Below are positions 1-5,054 of a DNA stretch of 5,054 bases, in pieces. This stretch comes from Deltaproteobacteria bacterium (GTDB lineage: Bacteria > Desulfobacterota > DSM-4660 > Desulfatiglandales > Desulfatiglandaceae). Made by a program: the position numbers and the translations under genes. The stretch's first letter is position 1. Each line of letters opens with the position of its first letter. The notes under the pieces are model-generated. The model was given only the letters and a program-made list of their open reading frames with translations, made no database searches and had not been told where the DNA came from. The DNA lies in the NCBI GenBank assembly GCA_013349725.1, contig DUZB01000350.1:1-5054 (forward strand), written 5' to 3'.

Positions 1-1
1 A

Positions 2-64
2 CGGCTTGGCGGCATGATGGCAGCCTCTATAGCCATTGTGGCCGCACTGGTCAAGCTGCTGTAG
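2..64 (+). CDS. Possible 3' end of a plus-strand gene (hydrophobic tail)
   Basis: A frame is open from the left edge and ends at TAG 62-64, giving about 20 codons. The peptide is hydrophobic (it includes MMAASIAIVAALVKLL), as the last membrane helix of an inner-membrane protein would be. If real, the gene converges on topA with 68 bases between the two stop codons. I see no good hairpin with a T-run there, which a convergent pair would usually have. The stretch is too short to identify a family, and a 20-codon open frame is easily due to chance. It competes with the minus-strand frame over the same bases, so at most one of the two is likely to be real. Confidence 0.2.
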   Translation, partial: RLGGMMAASIAIVAALVKLL

Positions 65-244
65 CTCCCCCCACGTCGTTTCGATCCATATCACCGCCCT
101 GCCGCTTTTGAGTTCCCATGGATAGGTTATGATTAATGAGCGCTTTCCGGGAGTGACTTTGTAAAACCACAACCTTTCTTTCTGCAGATCAGAACCGGGT
201 CGGAATTTTTTCTTTTCTTGATGCTCAATACTTTTGCCCCGCAT
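2..244 (-). CDS. Possible 5' part of a gene downstream of topA, overlapping its end
   Basis: On the minus strand a frame opens at ATG 244-242 and stays open for 81 codons to the left edge. Its first 112 bases lie inside the last topA codons in another frame. The peptide starts MRGKSIEHQEKKKFRPGS, and its later part is rich in Trp, Cys and His (YPWELKSG, CGHNGYRGCHH). GC-ending codons dominate after the topA stop, as in real genes here. Against it: the overlap is unusually long, no convincing ribosome binding site precedes the ATG, and about 43 stop-free codons outside the overlap can occur by chance. A later start, such as the GTG in the run RAVIWIE, is possible. I recognise no family. Confidence 0.2.
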   Translation of the reverse strand, partial: MRGKSIEHQEKKKFRPGSDLQKERLWFYKVTPGKRSLIITYPWELKSGRAVIWIETTWGELQQLDQCGHNGYRGCHHAAKP

Positions 245-2415
245 TCCGGGCAATTCTCATCAAAAGGTTCATCCCACATGGCGAACCGGCATTGGGGATA
301 GTCGCTGCAGGAGAAAAACTCACGGCCTTTTTTGGATTGCTTTTTGACCAGTATGCCCTGGCAGCCTGCTTCCGGACAGGGGACCCCGGTACTGGATGGT
401 TTGGATGACCAGATATTCTTGCATTCCGGAAAGCCTGAGCAGGCTACAAAAGCGCCATATTTTCCATTCTTTTTGACCATCGGCCGACCGCACTTTTCAC
501 AGATCCCTTCGGTTTCTTCCGATCTGGTTGGCGTTTCAGGAATGATCCGGCCTTTTTCGTCTCGAGAAAAATTGCTGGTGTGTTTACATTCGGGATATCC
601 GGTACACGCCAGAAAGATGCCGTTTCGACCTGATTTGACGGCCATCGGCCGGTGGCACTCGGGACAGGACACTTCCGTAAGGACTTCACCCTTCATCCCT
701 TCGTTTGCCTTAGCCAGATCCCTTTCAAAGGAGTCATAGAAACGTCCCAGGACATCAGTCCATTTCACTTGACCCTGCTCAATTTTGTCCAGATTGTTTT
801 CCATTTGTGCTGTAAAAGCGGTATTTAGGATATCAGGAAAATTGGCGACCAGGAGATCCGTCACAAGAAAACCCAGTTCCGTCGGGAAAAATTTTCTTTT
901 CTCGACGGATACATATTCCCTCCCGCTGATATTGGCAAGGATGGCCGCATAGGTCGAAGGTCTGCCTATTCCGTTTTCTTCCAGGGCTTTGATCAGAGAT
1001 GCTTCGGTAAATCGTGGAGGCGGCTGGGTAAAATGTTGTGCCGGATCCAGTTTCATGAGGGAAAGAACCTGCCCTTCCTTCAATGGGGGAAGCTCCGTAT
1101 CTTTTTCTTTCCCGCCATCCTTTTCCTTTTGGGACGGGTCTGTTTCTTCCTGGTAAAGAATGGTAAAACCTTTGAAGACCATCACCGAACCGGTTGCCCT
1201 GAACCCGGCGTTCCCAGCGCTGATTTCCGCCTGGGTTTTGTCTAACTGAGCCGGGCTCATCTGGCATGCCACAAAACGTGTCCAGATCAGTTCATACAGG
1301 GCAAGCTGTTCCCTGCTGAGATATGCCGCAATGGCTTTTGGTTCCAGTTCTACAGAAGTTGGACGAATGGCTTCGTGGGCCTCCTGGGCGCCTTTACGGC
1401 TCTTGAAATGGTTGGGTTTGCCCGGAAGATAATCCTTCCCAAAAGCCTTGCCAATATAATTCCTCGCTTCATTGACGGCATCGTCCGAAAGTCTGAAAGA
1501 GTCCGTCCTCATGTAGGTGATGAGGCCCACCAGCCCCTTCTTTCCCAGGTCCACTCCTTCGTAGAGACTCTGGGCGATGGACATGGTCGTCTTGGCCGAA
1601 TATCGAAGCTTTTGGAAAGCCTCCTGCTGAAGAAGACTGGTGATAAAGGGCGGAGGGGAGTTTCTTCTGGTCCGCTTCTTGATGACCTTTAAAACCTTGA
1701 AAGGAAGGCCTTTAATTTCGGAAATTATTCCAAGGGTCTGTTCCTCATTGGCCAGATCTGTTTTTTTCCCGTTGTATAGAAAGAATCTGGCCTCGAAAGG
1801 TGGTGGCGCCTCCGCTTTCAGGTGAGCTGTCAGGGACCAGTACTCGCGAGACTCAAATACCTGGATTTCCCTTTCCCGGTCACATATCATTTTTACAGCC
1901 ACGGATTGCACCCGCCCGGCGCTCAGACCTCCCTTTACCTTTTTCCAGAGAAGTGGAGAGATCTGATACCCTACAAGGCGGTCCAGGATGCGCCTTGTCT
2001 GCTGGGATTCGAACTTGTTTCTGTCCAGAGTTTTAGGCGATGCAACCGCCGCCCGAATGGCTTTTGCCGTCAGTTCATTGAACAAAACGCGATAAATGTT
2101 CTTCGTATTTTTTCCCCCGGTGAGTTCCTGTGCGATATGCCAGGCGATGGCTTCCCCTTCCCGGTCCGGGTCGGGCGCCAGGTATATGACGTCAGCAGCA
2201 GTTCCAGCCGATTTCAGTTCTTTGAGAATTTTCCCCTTTCCCTTGATGGTGACATACTGGGGCTCGAAATCCTTTTCAAGGTCAACGCCCAGTTTGTTGA
2301 CGGGAAGATCTTTTACGTGTCCAACGGAAGCCATGATCTTGAAATCAGACCCCAGGTATTTTTTGATGGTTCTCGCCTTTGCCGGGGATTCGATAATCAG
2401 TAAATTGTTTGTCAT
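133..2415 (-). CDS. topA: DNA topoisomerase I (type IA, omega protein)
   Basis: TopA cuts one DNA strand through a 5'-phosphotyrosine link and passes the other strand, relaxing negative supercoils in the cytoplasm. The 760-residue protein opens with the TOPRIM domain: LLIIESPAKA with Glu9, then the metal-binding DPDREGE cluster (Asp82, Asp84, Glu86). The active site GLITYMRTDS places the catalytic tyrosine at Tyr301, with Arg303 beside it, and HEAIRPT follows at 347-353. GIGRPSTYA (482-490) is the conserved type IA C-lobe motif. A charged linker lies near 424-441. The C-terminus carries four zinc ribbons with cysteines at 584/587/604/610, 639/642/659/665, 680/685/703/709 and 722/725/744/749, and is lysine-rich. 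The ATG is fixed by the TOPRIM N-terminus, although the nearest Shine-Dalgarno-like GAGG is about 15 bases away. No truncation or frameshift is seen. It lies 167 bases after dprA and may share its transcript or use its own promoter. Confidence 0.98.
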   Translation of the reverse strand: MTNNLLIIESPAKARTIKKYLGSDFKIMASVGHVKDLPVNKLGVDLEKDFEPQYVTIKGKGKILKELKSAGTAADVIYLAPDPDREGEAIAWHIAQELTGGKNTKNIYRVLFNELTAKAIRAAVASPKTLDRNKFESQQTRRILDRLVGYQISPLLWKKVKGGLSAGRVQSVAVKMICDREREIQVFESREYWSLTAHLKAEAPPPFEARFFLYNGKKTDLANEEQTLGIISEIKGLPFKVLKVIKKRTRRNSPPPFITSLLQQEAFQKLRYSAKTTMSIAQSLYEGVDLGKKGLVGLITYMRTDSFRLSDDAVNEARNYIGKAFGKDYLPGKPNHFKSRKGAQEAHEAIRPTSVELEPKAIAAYLSREQLALYELIWTRFVACQMSPAQLDKTQAEISAGNAGFRATGSVMVFKGFTILYQEETDPSQKEKDGGKEKDTELPPLKEGQVLSLMKLDPAQHFTQPPPRFTEASLIKALEENGIGRPSTYAAILANISGREYVSVEKRKFFPTELGFLVTDLLVANFPDILNTAFTAQMENNLDKIEQGQVKWTDVLGRFYDSFERDLAKANEGMKGEVLTEVSCPECHRPMAVKSGRNGIFLACTGYPECKHTSNFSRDEKGRIIPETPTRSEETEGICEKCGRPMVKKNGKYGAFVACSGFPECKNIWSSKPSSTGVPCPEAGCQGILVKKQSKKGREFFSCSDYPQCRFAMWDEPFDENCPECGAKVLSIKKRKNSDPVLICRKKGCGFTKSLPESAH

Positions 2416-2443
2416 TTGTGGGTATACAAGCCTCGTTGTGGGT

Positions 2444-2472
2444 TTTATACGAAAGTTGACGGTTTCCAGTTG
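2444..2472 (-). promoter_or_regulatory. Weak promoter-like site in front of topA
   Basis: On the minus strand TATAAA (2449-2444) resembles a -10 box, and its start would place the transcript about 20 bases before the topA ATG. The best -35 match is TCAACT at an 18-base spacing, only 3 of 6 to consensus, and it lies inside the tandem repeat. The 167-base gap after dprA makes a separate topA promoter reasonable, but the sequence support is poor. Confidence 0.2.
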
Positions 2473-2487
2473 ACGGTTTCCAGTTGA
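2455..2487. repeat. 14-bp tandem repeat, 2.4 copies, upstream of topA
   Basis: The unit GTTGACGGTTTCCA occurs at 2455-2468 and again, identically, at 2469-2482, followed by a partial third copy GTTGA at 2483-2487. It lies entirely in the dprA-topA gap, 40 to 72 bases before the topA start. Seen in the sequence: perfect head-to-tail copies. Inferred: it could be a slippage product, a member of a dispersed intergenic repeat family, or a repeated binding site for a regulator of topA. It is not a CRISPR, since there are no spacers. Confidence 0.9.
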
Positions 2488-2582
2488 ATGTGTGCTGTCG
2501 CACTCACTTTTTAAATTAGTAGATCTTAAACTAAACTTTCATGGTTCGTTGTGGCCGAGAAGCCATGGGGGTTAGGGTTTGT

Positions 2583-3692
2583 TTACAATACGAACATCTT
2601 GCCGGGAAGCTGTTTAATCAGTCCCTTCAGTTCCATTTCCATCAGGATGCTCGCTGCTTCGCCTGGTTCAAACTTTCCTTCTCTCATAATCTGGTCCATG
2701 TGGATAGGATAATCACTCAGAATCTCGTAAATTCTTGTTTCGCGGGTATCCAGGTTCGAGGGGAAACCCCCGTTTTGTTTCTTTAGATTGCGGCTTTTCG
2801 CGAATTTTCTCGAGAAGCCCAGTTCCTCCAGGACATCATCTGCTTTTTCAGCCAGGCAAGCGCCCTGTTTTATGAGATGATGGGTCCCCGTACTCTTGAA
2901 AGAGTGAATGCTTCCGGGTACGGCAAAAACTTCGCGGTTCTGTTCCAGAGCCAGGGAAGCGGTTATGAGAGAACCGCTCTTCTTTGTGGCTTCCACGACC
3001 ACGATTCCTTCGCACAGTCCACTGATGATACGATTGCGGATGGGAAAGTTCCATGGTTCTGGAGGACTGCCCATGGAGAACTCTGAAAAAATGACCCCTT
3101 TTTCGGCAATCTGTTTGAAAAGCTTTTTGTTTTCTGCCGGGTAGACCACATCTATTCCTGTCCCGATTACGGCGACTGTAAAGCCGCCTCCCCTCAGACA
3201 ACCCATGTGCGCTGCCGAATCAATCCCTTTGGCCATGCCGGAAATGACGGTTACCCCTCTAATGGCAAAATCAAACCCAAAAGTTTCGGCGGCATCAAAG
3301 CCGTAATGGGTGGGGTTTCTCGATCCCACAATAGCGATGGATTGTTTGTCCTTTGGGAAATCGTTCCCTTTTGCATAAAGAATAATGGGGGGATTGTGAA
3401 TCTGTCTCAGGAGTTCCGGGTAAGAAGAATCTGCAAAAGTGATGATCCTTGCCCCCTGGTTTTCCACCATCTTGAGTTCCTTTTCAGCCACTCTAATGGA
3501 GGTCCGTCCTGCAATATTTCGAGCCACTTCGGGTTTTATCCCCACTATTTTCATCAATTCCGGTATCCCCGCGTCAAATACCCTCTCAGGGTCGCCGAAG
3601 TTTTCTATAAGCCTGCCAATGACTGTATTGCCAAGCCTGGGAATCATGTGGAGGGACAACCACGGCAGGATTTCATTTTGCCATTCGGTCAT
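2583..3692 (-). CDS. dprA: DNA-processing protein DprA (Smf), RecA loader
   Basis: DprA binds single-stranded DNA that enters the cell during natural transformation and loads RecA on it. It is also widespread in bacteria not known to be competent. The 369-residue length is normal. An N-terminal helical, SAM-like region covers about 1-75. The Rossmann-type core follows with the family motifs IVGSRNPTHYG (121-131), SGMAKGIDSAAH (151-162), VIGTGIDVVYPAEN (175-188), NFPIRNRIISGL (215-226), SGSLITASLALEQ (239-251) and VFAVPG (255-260). The last 50 residues (about 319-369) look like the DprA winged-helix domain. The ATG has an in-frame TGA two codons upstream, which limits the start, and no Shine-Dalgarno sequence precedes it. 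Translation may be coupled to the LysM gene, whose stop is 26 bases upstream. All core motifs are intact. Confidence 0.97.
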   Translation of the reverse strand: MTEWQNEILPWLSLHMIPRLGNTVIGRLIENFGDPERVFDAGIPELMKIVGIKPEVARNIAGRTSIRVAEKELKMVENQGARIITFADSSYPELLRQIHNPPIILYAKGNDFPKDKQSIAIVGSRNPTHYGFDAAETFGFDFAIRGVTVISGMAKGIDSAAHMGCLRGGGFTVAVIGTGIDVVYPAENKKLFKQIAEKGVIFSEFSMGSPPEPWNFPIRNRIISGLCEGIVVVEATKKSGSLITASLALEQNREVFAVPGSIHSFKSTGTHHLIKQGACLAEKADDVLEELGFSRKFAKSRNLKKQNGGFPSNLDTRETRIYEILSDYPIHMDQIMREGKFEPGEAASILMEMELKGLIKQLPGKMFVL

Positions 3693-3718
3693 AAGTCAGG
3701 TGATGGAGGTCAATTATG

Positions 3719-4948
3719 CTATTCAACAGAACATCTTGGTATATTTATGAGAACGCTGAGCCCCTCGGGAAGATCAGGCTTGGGTTGCACATCCCTGTCA
3801 AGTATGGCCAGAACTTCCAGCAGGTTCAGATTTCCGGTTCCCTTCTCAAGCACTATTTTCTGAAACTCCTTCATATATGTCGAAAGGATCTCAAAAAAAG
3901 CGCTTTTCAGATCAACCGCTCTCAGAAGGGCCCCAGGCTGAAAATCTTTGGTTGCATAGACAACCACGCCAGTAGAGGTATCCGATCTCGATTCAAGGAT
4001 AAGGACATAACCGCGAATCAAGTAGGGCAAGTCCGAAATCTGTTGCCGCTCTGCATCTCCTTTGTCAACCACCTGAAAAAAATTCCCTCTGCGGACACCC
4101 TGTTTATACCCTCTGTCCAGGTATACCACGGAGAATTTTCCAAGAATACTCTGCAAATCCTTTGCCCCGACAATAGAAAAAATCAGGCTATTGTTTCTTT
4201 TCAGTAAATCCCGGTCAAGTTCCTGTAGCTGAACACAGGAAGATACGGGGGTGAAAGGAATGAGTTTATCGCCGACTCTGATGTCAGTGTAACTCTCAAT
4301 AATTTCAGCCTGGTATACATTGTCCCTTACCTTATTTTTTACCACAACCCGGCCCAGGAAAGAAATATTGTACCCGGCTGCGTCGCCGGTAATGGGATGG
4401 TCAATGGCCTGGGAACTCTGATAAATAATGAAGACATCTCCTGGCTTGATGGGGTGCTCCTTTTCAAAGGCGATACAACCCATGTCTCCTTCGGCCAGGA
4501 AGATCCTTTCCGTTTCGTCTGAAATAATCGATCCCCAGGGAGTTACTCCTCTTGGAGAGAGAAAGCCCAGGGCATCCACATTGGTGTAATCTGATACGTC
4601 GATGCGCGTATTTTTGAGAGACGAAGGGCTATTCAGCAGGGATAGAAGTTCTATGTCCTTTTCTGCGGCCTTGAGGGGAGTATCGTTTTTAGAATCCGTG
4701 GTGAAAAGCATGACAACAAAACCAGGTTCGATCCGATCCGGATTCACAATGGATGGGTTGATCTGCCAGAGTTCCCGCCATCGGTCGGAGTTGCCGTAAT
4801 AGGCCTGGCAGATCGTCTTGAGAGAGTCGCCCTTTACAGCCACGTGGGTGGATGGCCCTGCAAGGACAGAGTTGCTCAGGGCAAAAAAAAGCACGAGGCT
4901 GATGATTGCAACCCATGCCGCCATGAAACCTGTTTTTTTTGATCCCAT
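3719..4948 (-). CDS. Secreted LysM-domain protein with two repeated C-terminal modules
   Basis: From ATG 4948 the protein has 409 residues. It has a basic N-terminus (GSKKTG), a hydrophobic stretch at about 8-24, and a likely signal peptidase I site at VLA|GP (30/31), so export to the periplasm is predicted. Residues 34-82 form a LysM domain (THVAVKGDSL, YYGNSDRWRELWQINP, IEPGFVVMLF), which in this family binds peptidoglycan glycan chains. The rest has two similar beta-rich modules, about 151-233 (GDVFIIYQ, LGRVVV, VGDKLIPF) and about 262-343 (YKQGVRRGNFFQVVDKG, RGYVLIL, QPGALL). No hydrolase motif is visible, so it is probably a structural or adaptor protein. ATG is preferred over GTG 4954, two codons upstream, because AGGAG sits 5 bases before the ATG, whereas the GTG overlaps that site. 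It leads the three-gene set. Its precise role is unknown. Confidence 0.88.
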   Translation of the reverse strand: MGSKKTGFMAAWVAIISLVLFFALSNSVLAGPSTHVAVKGDSLKTICQAYYGNSDRWRELWQINPSIVNPDRIEPGFVVMLFTTDSKNDTPLKAAEKDIELLSLLNSPSSLKNTRIDVSDYTNVDALGFLSPRGVTPWGSIISDETERIFLAEGDMGCIAFEKEHPIKPGDVFIIYQSSQAIDHPITGDAAGYNISFLGRVVVKNKVRDNVYQAEIIESYTDIRVGDKLIPFTPVSSCVQLQELDRDLLKRNNSLIFSIVGAKDLQSILGKFSVVYLDRGYKQGVRRGNFFQVVDKGDAERQQISDLPYLIRGYVLILESRSDTSTGVVVYATKDFQPGALLRAVDLKSAFFEILSTYMKEFQKIVLEKGTGNLNLLEVLAILDRDVQPKPDLPEGLSVLINIPRCSVE

Positions 4949-4953
4949 AATCA

Positions 4954-4958
4954 CTCCT
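4954..4958 (-). promoter_or_regulatory. Ribosome binding site deciding the LysM gene start
   Basis: On the minus strand AGGAG is followed by TGATT and then ATG at 4948-4946, an ideal 5-base spacing. The same bases overlap the upstream in-frame GTG (4954-4952), which therefore cannot use this site. This makes the ATG the better start. Confidence 0.75.
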
Positions 4959-5053
4959 CATTTCCGTGCGTGTTGATAACTTTCAGGACAAGGTTCAAAG
5001 TCCCTCTCTTCCACCAGCTGATCATTTATGCGATATCTTTGCAAAAGAGTCAA
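4958..5053 (-). CDS. Possible 3' end of an upstream gene
   Basis: A minus-strand frame is open from the right edge for 31 codons and stops at TGA 4960-4958, 9 bases before the LysM ATG and in the same frame. The peptide is hydrophilic and acidic (INDQLVEERDFEPCPESYQ) and ends HARK. Such close spacing is typical within an operon. However, 31 stop-free codons are common by chance. Two other frames here also give short peptides: one ending IDSFAKISHK at TGA 5024-5022, and one from ATG 5025 with 24 codons. No family is recognised, and it conflicts with the promoter candidate. Confidence 0.22.
   Translation of the reverse strand: MTLLQRYRINDQLVEERDFEPCPESYQHARK
5025..5053 (-). promoter_or_regulatory. 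Candidate sigma70 promoter for the LysM-dprA-topA set
   Basis: On the minus strand TTGACT (5053-5048, 5 of 6 to the -35 consensus) is followed after 17 bases by CATAAA (5030-5025, 4 of 6 to the -10 consensus). Transcription would start near 5018, leaving a leader of about 70 bases before the LysM ATG. The spacing is ideal, but the site touches the window edge and is partly covered by an open frame that could be an upstream gene tail. Confidence 0.4.
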
Positions 5054-5054
5054 T

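Larger units (their letters stand above)
2416..2582. other. dprA-topA intergenic region
   Basis: This 167-base gap is AT-richer than the genes beside it. It holds the 14-bp tandem repeat, the weak TATAAA site, and a small imperfect hairpin (GTGC-TGTC-GCAC core, 2492-2503). I find no good intrinsic terminator on the minus strand after the dprA stop: the best pairing, TGGCT with GGCCA just past the stop, has no T-run. Read-through from dprA into topA is therefore plausible. Confidence 0.7.

Noticed and set aside
51..119. 22-codon minus-strand frame starting at ATG 119-117 after topA
   Set aside because: It is very short, has no ribosome binding site and shows no recognisable composition.
833..1267. 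144-codon minus-strand frame inside topA
   Set aside because: It is an out-of-frame shadow of the conserved TopA C-lobe, low in character and rich in Arg, Gly and Ser.
1822..2403. 193-codon plus-strand frame opposite the topA start
   Set aside because: It is antisense to the conserved TOPRIM region, whose motifs are intact on the other strand; the peptide shows no domain character.
2489..2512. Hairpin followed by TTTTT on the plus strand, resembling a terminator
   Set aside because: The stem has only four solid pairs plus two beyond a mismatch, and no plus-strand gene precedes it; on the minus strand the T-run is on the wrong side.
3207..3863. 218-codon plus-strand frame opposite dprA and the LysM gene end
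   Set aside because: It spans two genes antisense, and the DprA motifs fully explain the bases; long antisense open frames arise from codon bias.
4952..4954. GTG as the LysM gene start
   Set aside because: It overlaps the AGGAG site that correctly serves ATG 4948, and it adds only two residues.
4951..5025. 24-codon minus-strand frame ahead of the LysM gene, as a possible leader peptide
   Set aside because: It has no Shine-Dalgarno sequence and no regulatory codon run, and it begins within the candidate -10 region.

Overview
The window is a bacterial chromosome segment with a compact set of three genes, all read on the minus strand. In transcription order they are a secreted LysM-domain protein (4948 to 3719), dprA (3692 to 2583) and topA (2415 to 133). 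Base composition is moderate and the genes look undisturbed. A LysM protein, dprA and topA in this order fits the Desulfobacterota (old Deltaproteobacteria), but that placement rests on remembered gene order and general protein character, not on a search.

Right edge, 4949-5054: about 100 bases upstream of the LysM gene contain a fair sigma70-type promoter candidate and a good ribosome binding site. One reading frame is open from the edge and stops 9 bases before the LysM start, so the alternative is that this is the tail of an upstream cotranscribed gene. LysM to dprA is a tight 26-base junction, which suggests one transcript. dprA to topA is a 167-base gap with a 14-bp tandem repeat and a weak promoter-like site, so topA may have its own transcription start. 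Left edge, 1-132: downstream of topA several short frames are open to the edge on both strands and none can be assigned.

TopA relaxes negative supercoils and DprA loads RecA on incoming single-stranded DNA. The LysM protein is predicted to be exported and to bind the cell wall. The first two are DNA-topology and transformation or recombination functions. The third has no known direct link to them, although envelope and DNA-uptake functions could be connected. I see no RNA genes, CRISPR array, insertion sequence, toxin-antitoxin pair or defence system. The window is mostly ordinary core genome. The points most worth checking are the two-module LysM protein, the tandem repeat in front of topA, and the unresolved gene ends at both edges.
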